From Terrabacter sp040702505 (lineage in GTDB: Bacteria; Actinomycetota; Actinomycetes; Actinomycetales; Dermatophilaceae): 64,000 nucleotides of DNA. Positions within the stretch are counted from its first letter, which is position 1; each line of letters starts with the position of its first letter. This document shows positions 1 to 8,244 of this stretch, piece by piece. The position numbers and the translations under genes are program-made. The stretch lies in NCBI RefSeq assembly GCF_040702505.1, contig NZ_JBFBLC010000001.1:992001-1056000 (forward strand), in the 5' to 3' direction. The notes under the pieces were generated by a model that was not told where the DNA came from, did no database searches, and worked only from the letters and a program-made list of their open reading frames with translations.

Positions 1-58
1 GGGCACGCGGGAGGTCCTCGAGCAGGTCGCCGGGGAGGTCATGCCCCGCCTGCGCTGA
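1..58 (+). CDS. 3' end of an unidentified protein (partial)
   Basis: An open frame enters from the left edge and ends at the TGA at 56-58, giving 18 residues that finish EVMPRLR. Codon use fits the surrounding genes. Such an ending is seen in luciferase-like monooxygenases, among others, but 18 residues cannot support a family. I call it only as the tail of a gene upstream of the SCP-like gene. Confidence 0.45.
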   Translation, partial: GTREVLEQVAGEVMPRLR

Positions 59-104
59 GGGGCCTTGGCGTCGGCCGTCGGAGGCCGTGGTTAGCCTTGT
101 CCGC

Positions 105-467
105 ATGCCACCTCGTCGCCGCACCCCCGTCGCCGAGGGTCGCGCCGCCCTCGAGGAGTGCCGCGCGGCCGAGTGGTCCGCCGACCGCCGCACGACCGCC
201 ACGGCCGTGCGCTTCACGCTCGAGGAGCTCGCGACGACCGCGCCGGGCCGCACGGTCGAGGTGCGCGTGCCGCCCTTCGGCGCCGTGCAGTGCATCGAGG
301 GCCCGGTCCACACCCGCGGCACGCCGCCCAACGTCATCGAGACCGACGGCGCCACCTGGCTTCGCCTCGCCACCGGCGACCTCGACTGGGACTCGGCCCT
401 GTCCAACGCGCTCGTGCGCGCCAGCGGCCGGCGGGCGCACCTCGACGGCCTTCTGCCGCTCGTCTGA
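105..467 (+). CDS. Sterol carrier family protein (bacterial SCP-like)
   Basis: This 120-residue soluble protein starts with MPPRRRTPVAEG and carries the block EVRVPPFGAVQCIEGPVH followed by a GTPPNVIETD segment, as in the small SCP-like protein encoded next to purF in actinobacteria (the Streptomyces and Mycobacterium loci have the same linkage). The biochemical role is unknown; the family name comes from a fold resembling sterol carrier protein 2. A TAGCCT -10 hexamer at 92-97 lies 7 nt before the ATG, so the transcript is probably leaderless. An alternative GTG at 87 would put the -10 inside the gene. Family placement is by pattern and genomic context. Confidence 0.8.
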   Translation: MPPRRRTPVAEGRAALEECRAAEWSADRRTTATAVRFTLEELATTAPGRTVEVRVPPFGAVQCIEGPVHTRGTPPNVIETDGATWLRLATGDLDWDSALSNALVRASGRRAHLDGLLPLV

Positions 468-481
468 CCTACGCTGGATCC

Positions 482-745
482 GTGACGCTTCCCTCCTCCC
501 ACAAACCCCCGCACACGCGACCCGCGAACCAGCCGCGAGTCCCGAACTTCAAGCGCTTCCTCGTCACGGGTGCCGTGGTCGGCTTCGTCATCGGCGCCGT
601 GATCTCGATCATGGGCGACGAGGTGCAGGGCTACTCGACGACGAGCGGCGCCCTCTACATCGGTGCCTTCGGCGCCTTCATCGGCACGGGCCTCGCCGGC
701 ATCGTCGGCATCCTCCTCGACCGCTCGGGTCGCGACTCGTCGTGA
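482..745 (+). CDS. Small two-helix membrane protein, unknown function
   Basis: The 87-residue product has a Pro-rich, basic N-terminal tail of about 25 residues, then two glycine-rich hydrophobic helices (about residues 27-46 and 59-80) and a short RSGRDSS tail. I recognise no family. The GTG at 482 is chosen because a TACGCT hexamer at 470-475 sits 6 nt upstream, a leaderless arrangement, and because the stretch before it is the SCP stop region. The stop overlaps the GTG of the next gene by 4 nt, so translation of the two may be coupled. Confidence 0.6.
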   Translation: MTLPSSHKPPHTRPANQPRVPNFKRFLVTGAVVGFVIGAVISIMGDEVQGYSTTSGALYIGAFGAFIGTGLAGIVGILLDRSGRDSS

Positions 746-1950
746 CGTCCGCACGGGCCGGCGCGAGCGGTGGGGATGCCGCGCGCCCCGGCCCGCTGGC
801 AGGCGTACGCGTCGTCGAGCTCGCCGGGATCGGCCCCGCGCCGTTCGCCGCCATGCTGCTGGCTGACCTCGGCGCCGACGTCATCCGCATCGACCGGCCC
901 GGCGAGGGCGCCCTGCCGGTGCCACTGCAGCCTGAGCGCGACCTGCTGCGCCGCGGCCGGCCCTCGGTGTCACTGGACCTCAAGCACCCGGACGGGCTGG
1001 CCACCGCGCTCGCCCTCGTCGAGCGGGCCGAAGTCCTGGTCGAGGGATACCGACCCGGCGTCGCCGAGCGCCTCGGTCTCGGCCCCGACGAGTGCCTGGC
1101 CCGCAACCCCCGCCTCGTCTACGGCCGGATGACCGGCTGGGGCCAGGACGGCCCGCTGGCCCACGCCGCCGGGCACGACATCGGCTACGTCGCCATCACC
1201 GGCGCCCTGCACGCGATCGGCCGCGCCGGAGGTCCTCCGCAGGTCCCGGTCAACCTCGTCGGCGACTTCGGCGGCGGCGCCCTCTACCTCGTCGTCGGGG
1301 TGCTTGCGGCGCTCCTCGAGGCCCGCGGCAGCGGGTGCGGACAGGTGGTCGACGCCGCGATCGTCGACGGCACGGCGCACCTGTCGTCCCTCGTCGTGGG
1401 GCTCGCCTCCGCGGGGCTGTGGTCCGACCGGCGCGGCACCAACCTCCTCGACACCGGCGCGCCCTTCTACGACGTCTACGAGACGAGCGACGGCGGCTGG
1501 ATGGCCGTGGGTCCCCTCGAGCCGGCCTTCTACGCCGAGCTGCTGCGGCTGCTCGAGCTCACCGACGTCGCGCCCGATCGCCTCGACCCGCGGCAGTGGC
1601 CCGCGCTGCGGTCGCTGCTCGCCCAGGCCTTCGCGCGGCGCACTCGCGACGAGTGGACCGCCGTCTTCGAGGGCACCGACGCCTGCGTCGAGCCCGTCCT
1701 CAGCTACGCCGAGGCACCCGGGCACCCGCACCTGGCCGCGCGTGGCACCTACCTCGAGCACCACGGCACCGTCCAGCCCGCACCGGCACCGCGCTTCTCC
1801 CGCACGCCGGCCTCCCTCGGTGCACCACCGAGCGTGCCGGGCGCCGACACCCGCGCGGCCCTGACCGCCTGGGGCATCGACGACGTCGACGCCCTGCTGG
1901 CGTCCGGCGCGGCCGCCGAGGCGGACGTCGCCCCTTCCGGCACGCCATGA
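742..1950 (+). CDS. CaiB/BaiF-type CoA transferase, alpha-methylacyl-CoA racemase-like
   Basis: A class III CoA-transferase fold protein of 402 residues. The N-terminus GPLAGVRVVELAGIGPAPFA is typical of alpha-methylacyl-CoA racemases, which invert the 2-methyl centre of branched acyl-CoAs so that beta-oxidation can proceed. The racemase catalytic positions appear present: His in GHDIGY (about residue 144), Asp in GDFGGG (about 175) and Glu in VGPLEPAFY (about 259). These matter because CoA transferases of the fold differ here. It starts with GTG overlapping the upstream stop and runs into thpR by 4 nt. The three genes 482-2519 separate the SCP-like gene from purF, which are adjacent in Streptomyces. 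Confidence 0.85.
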   Translation: MTSARAGASGGDAARPGPLAGVRVVELAGIGPAPFAAMLLADLGADVIRIDRPGEGALPVPLQPERDLLRRGRPSVSLDLKHPDGLATALALVERAEVLVEGYRPGVAERLGLGPDECLARNPRLVYGRMTGWGQDGPLAHAAGHDIGYVAITGALHAIGRAGGPPQVPVNLVGDFGGGALYLVVGVLAALLEARGSGCGQVVDAAIVDGTAHLSSLVVGLASAGLWSDRRGTNLLDTGAPFYDVYETSDGGWMAVGPLEPAFYAELLRLLELTDVAPDRLDPRQWPALRSLLAQAFARRTRDEWTAVFEGTDACVEPVLSYAEAPGHPHLAARGTYLEHHGTVQPAPAPRFSRTPASLGAPPSVPGADTRAALTAWGIDDVDALLASGAAAEADVAPSGTP

Positions 1951-2519
1951 GGCTGTTCGTCGCCGTCGTCCCTCCGGACGAGGCGCTCGACGACCTCGAG
2001 GAGCACCTCGAGCCGCGCCGCGAGGCCGGACCCGAGATCCGATGGACCGACCGCCACCAGTGGCACGTCACCCTCGCCTTCCTCGGCGCCGTGCCCGAGG
2101 CACGCCTCGACGAGCTCACCGAGGCGCTGGGCCGCTCCGCCGCCCGCCGCGACCCGCTGGTGCTGCGGCTCGCCGGCGCCGGCGCCTTCCCCAACCCGTA
2201 TGCCGCCCGCATCCTCTGGGCCGGCGTCGAGCAGCTGCGCGGTGACCTGGGGACGGTGGCACACGGCATACGGATTGCCGCGGGCTCGGTGGGCGCGACG
2301 CCGGACGGCACCCGCTTCTCGCCGCACGTCACGCTGGGGCGGTTCCACCGACCGACCGAGGCCACCCGCTGGATCCGGGCGCTGGACGCCTGGGAGGGAC
2401 CCGCGTGGCAGGTGCGGGAAGTGGCGCTCGTCGAGTCGCACCTCGGGCAGGGGCGGGGGCGGCGGCCACGCTACGAGGTGCTTGCCGAGCTGCCGTTGCG
2501 GGTCGAGCGAGCGGACTGA
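1947..2519 (+). CDS. thpR: RNA 2',3'-cyclic phosphodiesterase (2H family)
   Basis: The 190-residue protein begins MRLFVAVVPPDEAL, the standard opening of ThpR/LigT proteins, and has both HxTx motifs of the 2H phosphoesterase fold: HVTLAFLG near residue 40 and HVTLGRF near residue 127. These hydrolyse 2',3'-cyclic phosphate ends of RNA to a 2'-phosphate. The ATG overlaps the racemase stop (ATGA), so the genes are co-translated although no functional link is apparent. Length matches the family (about 180-190). Confidence 0.88.
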   Translation: MRLFVAVVPPDEALDDLEEHLEPRREAGPEIRWTDRHQWHVTLAFLGAVPEARLDELTEALGRSAARRDPLVLRLAGAGAFPNPYAARILWAGVEQLRGDLGTVAHGIRIAAGSVGATPDGTRFSPHVTLGRFHRPTEATRWIRALDAWEGPAWQVREVALVESHLGQGRGRRPRYEVLAELPLRVERAD

Positions 2520-2545
2520 CCGCTCGGGTGTGGGAGACTTGGCCG

Positions 2546-4108
2546 GTGGCACGTGGCGACGGTCGTTTGAACCATGACCTCATCCCCGGCGAGAAGGGCC
2601 CGCAGGACGCCTGCGGGGTCTTCGGTGTCTGGGCCCCCGGAGAGGACGTCGCGAAGCTGACGTACTTCGGGCTGTACGCACTGCAGCACCGCGGGCAGGA
2701 GTCGGCCGGCATCGCGACCGGCGACGGCGAGAAGATCCTCGTCTACAAGGACATGGGCCTCGTGTCCCAGGTCTTCGACGAGACCGCCCTGAGCTCCCTG
2801 CGTGGCCACATCGCCATCGGGCACACGCGCTACTCCACGACCGGCGGCTCCACGTGGGAGAACGCCCAGCCGACGCTCGGCGGCACCGGCCGCAGCACGC
2901 TGGCGCTGGCCCACAACGGCAACCTCATCAACACCGTCGAGCTCAAGGCCCTCGTCGACGAGCACTTCGGCGACACCCGCATCACCGGCGAGCTGGCCCG
3001 CGGCAACACCTCCGACACCGCGCTCGTGACGACGCTGCTCGCCGCCGACGAGGACCGCACCCCCGAGCAGGCCGCCCTCGAGCTGCTGCCGAAGCTGCGC
3101 GGCGCGTTCTCCTTCGTCTTCATGGACGAGACGACTCTGTATGCCGCCCGCGACCCCTGGGGCGTGCGGCCCCTCGCGCTCGGCCGCCTCGAGCGCGGCT
3201 GGGTCGTGGCCTCGGAAACCGCTGCCCTGCAGACCATCGGCGCTGCGGTCATCCGCGAGATCGAGCCCGGCGAGCTGATCGTCATCGACGAGGACGGCCT
3301 GCGCTCGCACAAGTTCGCCGAGCCCCAGCCGAAGGGCTGCGTCTTCGAGTACGTCTACCTCGCCCGTCCCGACGCCGTCATCCGCGGCCGGGTCGTGCAC
3401 GAGGCGCGCGTCGAGATGGGCCGGGTGCTGGCCCGCGAGCACCCCGTCGACGCCGACCTCGTCATCGGTGTGCCGGAGTCGGGCGTGCCTGCGGCCGTTG
3501 GCTATTCGCAGGAGTCGGGCATCCCGTTCGGGCAGGGCTTCGTCAAGAACGCCTATGTCGGGCGCACCTTCATCCAGCCGTCGCAGACGCTGCGCCAGCT
3601 CGGCATCCGGCTCAAGCTCAACCCGCTCGAGCACACGATCCGCGGCAAGCGCCTCGTCGTCGTCGACGACTCGATCGTGCGTGGCAACACCCAGCGTGCG
3701 CAGATCCGGATGCTGCGTGAGTCGGGAGCGGCGGAGGTGCACGTGCGCATCAGCTCACCGCCGGTGCAGTGGCCGTGCTTCTACGGCATCGACTTCGCCA
3801 CGCGTGCCGAGCTGATCGCGACCGGCCTCGGGGTCGAGGAGATCCGCGCCTCCATCGGCGCCGACTCCCTCGGCTACATCTCCGAGGAGGGCATGGTCGG
3901 CGCGACCAACCAGCCTGCCGACCAGCTGTGCTCCGCGTGCTTCACCGGCAAGTACCCCATCGAGCTGCCCGAGGACGGCCGCATCGGCAAGCACGTCCTC
4001 GAGACGCTGCCGCTGTCGGTGCGCACCGGTCACGACCGCTCCGTCGACGTCGAGGGCGTCAGCCTCGGGGTCGGCGTCGGCGGCGAGAGCGCCCTCCAAC
4101 ACCCCTGA
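2546..4108 (+). CDS. purF: Amidophosphoribosyltransferase (glutamine PRPP amidotransferase)
   Basis: PurF catalyses the first committed step of purine synthesis, moving the glutamine amide nitrogen to PRPP. The 520-residue protein starts at GTG with RGDGRLNHDLIPGEKGPQDA, a propeptide closely matching Streptomyces PurF, so that Cys23 of DACGVFG becomes the N-terminal nucleophile after cleavage. The glutaminase domain follows (LQHRGQESAG, GHTRYSTTG), then the PRPP-binding loop VVVDDSIVRGNT at about residue 370. Cysteines in GCVFEY, WPCFYG and CSACFTG fit the 4Fe-4S cluster of the Bacillus-type enzyme. The start is set by homology; a weak GAGACT -10 at 2534-2539 suggests a leaderless message. 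Confidence 0.97.
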   Translation: MARGDGRLNHDLIPGEKGPQDACGVFGVWAPGEDVAKLTYFGLYALQHRGQESAGIATGDGEKILVYKDMGLVSQVFDETALSSLRGHIAIGHTRYSTTGGSTWENAQPTLGGTGRSTLALAHNGNLINTVELKALVDEHFGDTRITGELARGNTSDTALVTTLLAADEDRTPEQAALELLPKLRGAFSFVFMDETTLYAARDPWGVRPLALGRLERGWVVASETAALQTIGAAVIREIEPGELIVIDEDGLRSHKFAEPQPKGCVFEYVYLARPDAVIRGRVVHEARVEMGRVLAREHPVDADLVIGVPESGVPAAVGYSQESGIPFGQGFVKNAYVGRTFIQPSQTLRQLGIRLKLNPLEHTIRGKRLVVVDDSIVRGNTQRAQIRMLRESGAAEVHVRISSPPVQWPCFYGIDFATRAELIATGLGVEEIRASIGADSLGYISEEGMVGATNQPADQLCSACFTGKYPIELPEDGRIGKHVLETLPLSVRTGHDRSVDVEGVSLGVGVGGESALQHP

Positions 4109-4145
4109 CGCGTTTGCCCCGCGCCCGGCTCGGCCTTTACGGGTC

Positions 4146-4251
4146 GAGGTATGCCGTCGCGCTCGGCCGCGACGAATCACCTCGACTCGCTGGGAGCGAT
4201 CCCGGGTGGAGGTATGCCGTCGCGCTCGGCCACGACGAATCACCTCGACTC
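4146..4251. repeat. Two near-identical palindromic repeats downstream of purF
   Basis: Copies of 43 bp at 4146-4188 and 4209-4251 differ at one base. Each is an imperfect palindrome: arms TCGAGGT and GTCGCG face CGCGAC and ACCTCGA across a CTCGGC centre, with mismatched bulges between. A degenerate relative lies at about 5296-5385 after the next gene. They resemble REP-type elements or weak terminators, but no T-tract follows. Confidence 0.75.
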
Positions 4252-4361
4252 ATTCGAGTGACGACTGCCTGCGTCCACATCCCCGGGCGTCGGTGAGCCA
4301 CTCTCCACAGGGTCTGATGAGGCTCCGGCTGCGGGGCTGGCGCGCCATCATCCTCGGGGGC

Positions 4362-5279
4362 ATGGATGGAACCGCACGTCGCGCGATGGCCCGGAACCTG
4401 GCGGAGGGTCAGGGCGGCGTCGTCTCACGCCGACAGCTGCGGGCGCTAGGCATCACGCACGACCACGTCCGCAACGAGATCGCGGCGGAACGGTGGGCTG
4501 CCCTCGGGCGCCAGGCGGTAGCCGTACACCGTGGACTGCTTCCCATCGAGGCTCGGGCCTGGTGTGCCCTGTGGGAGGTCGGAGAGCGCATCGCTGTGCT
4601 CGACGGCGTCACCAGTCTGATCGCCTCCGGCCTGACCGGCTTCGATGAGGCCGTGCTCCATCTGTCGGTCCGCCACAGCCACGACATCCCGAAGGTCGAC
4701 GGAGCCCGCATCCACAAGGTCATCCGGCGCCTCGAAGACGAGCTCGTGCCGTCCGGCATCCCGCGCACGCGTCCCGCGGTGGCTGCCGTCCGCGCGGCCG
4801 GGTTGGCAGTCAGCGATCGACAGGCTGCGCTCCTGCTCCTCATGCCGATACAGCAGCGCCTGACCACGCCCGACGCCCTGCTCATGGCATCCCGGCGCTT
4901 CATGGGCCGACGTCGGCGAGGTTTCATCAAGGCAGTGGTCGGAGACGTCGCCCTCGGCGTCCAATCGCTCGGCGAGCTCGACTTCGCCAGACTCAGCAGG
5001 ACAAGAGGCCTGCCCGAGCCCTCGCGTCAGGTCGTCCGCAAAGGCCCCAGGGGCCGGATCTACCTCGACGTCCGTTGGGACGGAAGGGCTCTGGTCGTGG
5101 AGATCGATGGTGCCCAGCACCGTGAAGGCCTGGCCGTCAGCATCGACAACCTCACCCGCAACGCCGTCGTGCTCACAGGCGACCGTGTGCTTCGGATCGA
5201 CCGCGTGGGCCTGCGGCTTCACGAGGAGGCCTTCATGGCCCAGGTTGCGCTCGGTCTCGCCGTCGCCACGTCGAGGTGA
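4362..5279 (+). CDS. AbiEi-antitoxin-like / DUF559-type protein
   Basis: The 305-residue protein has an N-terminal winged-helix-like region (QGGVVSRRQLRALGITHDHV, residues 12-31) of the kind found in AbiEi-type IV antitoxin-related proteins. Its C-terminal part (RIYLDVRWDGRALVVEIDGAQH, then LTRNAVVLTGDRVLRID) has the acidic and hydrophobic pattern of the DUF559/VSR endonuclease-like fold. Such proteins are abundant in actinobacteria and mostly uncharacterised; no nucleotidyltransferase partner is adjacent. GGGGG just before the ATG at 4362 supports this start; ATG 4386 is an alternative. The gene is bounded on both sides by palindromic repeats and interrupts the purF-purM pair, so it may be an inserted cassette. 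Confidence 0.65.
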   Translation: MDGTARRAMARNLAEGQGGVVSRRQLRALGITHDHVRNEIAAERWAALGRQAVAVHRGLLPIEARAWCALWEVGERIAVLDGVTSLIASGLTGFDEAVLHLSVRHSHDIPKVDGARIHKVIRRLEDELVPSGIPRTRPAVAAVRAAGLAVSDRQAALLLLMPIQQRLTTPDALLMASRRFMGRRRRGFIKAVVGDVALGVQSLGELDFARLSRTRGLPEPSRQVVRKGPRGRIYLDVRWDGRALVVEIDGAQHREGLAVSIDNLTRNAVVLTGDRVLRIDRVGLRLHEEAFMAQVALGLAVATSR

Positions 5280-5295
5280 AACGGCGCGGCGGCCC

Positions 5296-5385
5296 GCGAC
5301 TATCCACCTCGATTCAGTTCCGCCGCAGGCGGTTGGAGTGCGCCTTCGCGCTGGAGCGCGACGGGATACCTCGAATCGGTGCAGG
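5296..5385. repeat. Degenerate palindromic repeat after the AbiEi-like gene
   Basis: The segments GCGACTATCCACCTCGATTC and GCGACGGGATACCTCGAATC each echo the half-site GCGACGAATCACCTCGACTC of the repeats at 4146-4251. Between them are small hairpins (CGCC/GGCG and CGCGC/GCGCG). I read it as a diverged member of the same family. Confidence 0.45.
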
Positions 5386-5466
5386 AGCGGGGGATCGGGG
5401 ATGCAGGCAGATGCGGGCAGGGGGAGGGTGTGGTGGACGGTGGGGTGGGGGTGGTCGCGGCGCCGG

Positions 5467-5472
5467 TAGGCT
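5467..5472 (+). promoter_or_regulatory. Leaderless -10 hexamer of purM
   Basis: TAGGCT fits the actinobacterial TANNNT -10 consensus and ends 7 nt before the purM GTG, which would place the transcript start at or next to the start codon. No Shine-Dalgarno is visible, in agreement. Confidence 0.5.
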
Positions 5473-5479
5473 GGGCGAC

Positions 5480-6610
5480 GTGAGCGACGCCCCCATCACG
5501 TATGCCTCGGCCGGAGTCGACGTCGAGGCGGGTGACAGGGCGGTGGAGCTGATGAAGGCCTCGGTGCGCCGTGCCACGCGCCCGGAGGTCCTGGGCGGCC
5601 TGGGCGGCTTCGCCGGGATGTTCGACGCGAGCGCCCTCGCCGGCATGACCCGCCCGGTGCTGGCCACGAGCACCGACGGCGTCGGCACCAAGGTCGCCAT
5701 CGCGCAGGCGCTCGACCGGCACGACACCATCGGCTTCGACCTCGTCGGCATGGTCGTCGACGACATCGTCGTCTGCGGCGCCGAGCCGCTCTTCATGACC
5801 GACTACATCGCCACCGGCAAGGTGGTGCCCGAGCGCGTCGCCGCCATAGTCGGCGGCATCGCCCGTGCCTGCGAGGAGGCCGGCGTGGCACTCGTCGGTG
5901 GCGAGACCGCGGAACACCCGGGCCTGCTCGACCCCGACGAGTACGACGTCGCAGGCGCGGCCACCGGTGTCGTGGAGTATGCCGCCGTGCTGGGGCCCCA
6001 GCGCGTCGCCGATGGTGACGTCGTGGTGGCCCTCGCGAGCAGCGGCCTGCACAGCAACGGCTACAGCCTGGTGCGCCGGGTCGTCGCCAGCGCCGGGTGG
6101 CATCTCGACCGGCACGTCGACGACTTCGGGCGCACCCTCGGCGAGGAGCTGCTCGAGCCGACCCGCATCTACACCAAGCCGCTGCTCGAGCTCGTCGCCG
6201 ACGACGCTGTCGAGGTGCACGCCCTGAGCCACGTCACCGGTGGCGGCCTGGCCGCCAACCTCGCCCGCGTGCTGCCCACCGGCACCTTCGCGCGCGTCGA
6301 CCGCTCGACGTGGACCCCGCCGGCGGTGTTCCGCACCGTCCAGGACCTCGGCCGCGTGCCCCAGGCCGACATCGAGCGGACCCTCAACCAGGGCATCGGT
6401 TTCGTCGCCGTGCTGCCCGAGGCGCACGCCGAGCGAGCCACCGCCCTCAGCGAGGCACGTGGCATCCGTGCCTGGCGCCTCGGTGAGGTCGCGACAGAGG
6501 AGCGTGCGCACGCCGACGGCCTGGTCGCCGAGGGCGTCGAGATCGTGCGTGGCGCCAAGGGCGTCGACGGCGGCGCCGTCCAGGTCGTCGGCACGCACCC
6601 GACGGCCTGA
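5480..6610 (+). CDS. purM: Phosphoribosylformylglycinamidine cyclo-ligase (AIR synthetase)
   Basis: PurM closes the imidazole ring of AIR using ATP, the fifth step of purine synthesis. The 376-residue sequence opens ITYASAGVDVEAGDRAVELM, then LATSTDGVGTK (ATP/magnesium region, about residue 74), GFDLVGMVVDDIVVCGAEPL and VALVGGETAEHPG, all diagnostic of PurM. The C-terminal half carries HVTGGGLAANLARVLP. It starts with GTG behind a leaderless -10. In Streptomyces purF and purM are neighbours; here a repeat-bounded gene separates them. A strong hairpin terminator follows. Confidence 0.97.
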   Translation: MSDAPITYASAGVDVEAGDRAVELMKASVRRATRPEVLGGLGGFAGMFDASALAGMTRPVLATSTDGVGTKVAIAQALDRHDTIGFDLVGMVVDDIVVCGAEPLFMTDYIATGKVVPERVAAIVGGIARACEEAGVALVGGETAEHPGLLDPDEYDVAGAATGVVEYAAVLGPQRVADGDVVVALASSGLHSNGYSLVRRVVASAGWHLDRHVDDFGRTLGEELLEPTRIYTKPLLELVADDAVEVHALSHVTGGGLAANLARVLPTGTFARVDRSTWTPPAVFRTVQDLGRVPQADIERTLNQGIGFVAVLPEAHAERATALSEARGIRAWRLGEVATEERAHADGLVAEGVEIVRGAKGVDGGAVQVVGTHPTA

Positions 6611-6710
6611 GCGCCGACGACCCGGCCGCGCGCCCAGCGCACCAAGACCGTTCTGCCCACGGGCCGCAGCGCTTCGGGACGGCCGGCCACACGGCATACG
6701 TCATCGCGTG

Positions 6711-6749
6711 ACGAAGCCCGCGCGCCCGGGATGGGCGTGCGGGCTTCGT
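6711..6749. terminator. Strong hairpin between purM and the DUF3073 gene
   Basis: ACGAAGCCCGCGCGCCC (6711-6727) pairs with GGGCGTGCGGGCTTCGT (6733-6749) across a 5-nt loop, giving 17 bp with a single G-U. It lies between convergent genes and can act for both strands. Confidence 0.85.
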
Positions 6750-6873
6750 TGCGTCACCGAGACGGTCGACCGGTCAGGCGGCGCAGGACCGAACGCCTCG
6801 AGGGCAGCACGGACGCATGCCGGGCGCGGACACCCGACACACGAGGTGCAGACGGAAGAGGAAGGCGGGCGAC

Positions 6874-7068
6874 TCAGCGCTCGCCCGAGACCCACTTGCC
6901 GTATTCGTCGTACTCGTCGTCGTCGACGGACCGTGGCTGGTTGGCACCGTCGCGTTGCGACGGTCCGTGCAGCTCACGCTCCAGCGCGCTCAAGTCCGTG
7001 TCAGGTGTGTAGTACTTGAGCTGCCGTGCGACCTTGGTCTGCTTGGCTTTGGCTCGGCCGCGCCCCAT
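6874..7068 (-). CDS. DUF3073 family protein
   Basis: A 64-residue protein starting MGRGRAKAKQTKVARQLKYY, a basic N-terminal motif that defines DUF3073, followed by TPDTDLSALERELHG and an acidic YDEYGKWV C-terminus. Function is unknown. It is conserved between purM and bldC in Streptomyces, and the same linkage here supports the call. An upstream in-frame ATG at 7104 would add 12 unlike residues, so the conserved MGRGRAK start is used. It is convergent to purM and divergent from bldC. Confidence 0.9.
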   Translation of the reverse strand: MGRGRAKAKQTKVARQLKYYTPDTDLSALERELHGPSQRDGANQPRSVDDDEYDEYGKWVSGER

Positions 7069-7453
7069 GGCGTGACCCCCTCGTGCGTCGTGCCGGGACG
7101 GCATCGCTCGTCGGAGAGCCGAGCGGCTCTTCGATGTACGCGTAGCGGGCCCGGGAATGTGTGTGTTCTCGTGGGGCTAACGCTACATGAGTGCCGGCGT
7201 TCCTGCGCCCGCCGGACCCCCGGCTCGCCGAGGACCGACCGAGGACCGACCTGGTGGGCGACGCCGGCCTGCGTGTCGCGGCGTCGAGGGCGGGGCCCGC
7301 GGCCTGTATACACCCAGGAGGCCAGAAGCAGGTCGATTTGACTCTTTTCAGTGTTTACCTGTCATTGGGAGCGTCGAGACTTTACCCTTGCTTTACTGGG
7401 CTCCGAATGGGGCGCATGCGTGTCGCTGCACCTAGCGACAGGGTGGTGGGGAA
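7069..7453. promoter_or_regulatory. Intergenic region between divergent DUF3073 gene and bldC
   Basis: These 385 bp hold no convincing gene. The stretch 7325-7400 is AT-rich for this genome and contains TTGACT at 7338-7343 and two copies of TTTACC at 7354-7359 and 7381-7386, 27 bp apart in the same direction. I infer this is the bldC control region. BldC is known in Streptomyces to bind direct repeats, so the paired TTTACC may be relevant, but I did not find a clean -10. Confidence 0.4.
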
Positions 7454-7651
7454 ATGAACATGACGACTCAGGATCGACACGAGACCGAGAAGCTGCTCAC
7501 TCCTGCAGAAGTGGCGGCCCTCTTCCGAGTGGACCCGAAGACGGTCACCCGGTGGGCCAAGGCAGGGAAGCTGACTTCGATCAGGACGCTCGGTGGGCAC
7601 CGGAGATATCGCGAGTCAGAGGTTCGCGATCTCTTGGGTGGCGGGCACTGA
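7454..7651 (+). CDS. bldC: BldC, MerR-like developmental regulator
   Basis: The 65-residue protein is almost entirely a winged-helix domain: LLTPAEVAALFRVDPKTVTR, WAKAGKLTSIRTLGGHRRY, RESEVRDLL. This is close to identical to Streptomyces BldC, a small MerR-family protein that binds DNA head-to-tail on direct repeats and controls the onset of development. It is also widely conserved in non-sporulating actinobacteria, where its role is less clear. GGTGGTGGGGA precedes the ATG at 7454; ATG 7460 is possible. Linkage to purF, purM and DUF3073 matches Streptomyces. Confidence 0.95.
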   Translation: MNMTTQDRHETEKLLTPAEVAALFRVDPKTVTRWAKAGKLTSIRTLGGHRRYRESEVRDLLGGGH

Positions 7652-7785
7652 GCTCGACCTTCAGTTGGGGGTGACAACCGGTCGGGCGGTCGGGGGACGG
7701 CACAACGCAGCTGATCCCCCGACTGTCACCGGGGATCGGCGGGCGCAGGGGCCCGTTGTCGGGGTGGCGTCGTAGCGTCAGGGGC

Positions 7786-8223
7786 ATGAGCGGACCCGAG
7801 GTCACCGTCATCACGCTCGGCGTCCGCGACGTCGAGCGCTCCCTGGACTTCTACGCCCGGGGGCTGGGATTCCGGTGCGTGGTGCACCTGCCCGGCGAGA
7901 TCGCGTTCGTGCAGTGCGCGCCCGGGCAGCTGCTCGCGCTCTGGGACGTGGCCCGGATGCCGGGCGAGTACGGCGACGTGGCCCACGGGCCCTCCGCGCC
8001 GCCCATGTCGCTCGGGCACAACGTCGACACGGCCGAGCAGGTCCAGCAGCTGTATGCGGTCGCCCTGGCTGCCGGGGCCACCTCCGTGGCCGCCCCTGCC
8101 GTTCGGGAGTGGGGCGGGGTCAGTGCCTGCGTGGCCGACCCCGACGGCTTCCGCTGGGACTTCGTGCACAATCCCGGCTTCCGCATCGACGGCGACGGCA
8201 CCGTCCACCTCGGCGAGCAGTAG
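7786..8223 (+). CDS. VOC family protein (glyoxalase/bleomycin-resistance fold)
   Basis: A 145-residue protein with the two beta-alpha-beta-beta-beta repeats of the vicinal oxygen chelate fold. The first begins VTVITLGVRDVERSLDFYAR with a Gly-Leu-Gly-Phe turn; the second ends CVADPDGFRWDFVHNP, the usual DPDG(x)xW(x)(x) ending. Substrate cannot be assigned. A TAGCGT hexamer at 7773-7778 ends 7 nt before the ATG, so the transcript is probably leaderless. A hairpin (8223-8242) separates it from the convergent regulator gene. Confidence 0.85.
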   Translation: MSGPEVTVITLGVRDVERSLDFYARGLGFRCVVHLPGEIAFVQCAPGQLLALWDVARMPGEYGDVAHGPSAPPMSLGHNVDTAEQVQQLYAVALAAGATSVAAPAVREWGGVSACVADPDGFRWDFVHNPGFRIDGDGTVHLGEQ

Positions 8224-8242
8224 CCGGGCCTCGGGGCCCGGC
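8223..8242. terminator. Short GC-rich hairpin between convergent genes
   Basis: GCCGGGCC (8223-8230) and GGCCCGGC (8235-8242) form an 8-bp stem with a TCGG loop. It overlaps the last base of the VOC stop and precedes the PucR-type stop, so it may serve both genes. Confidence 0.6.
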
Positions 8243-8244
8243 GC

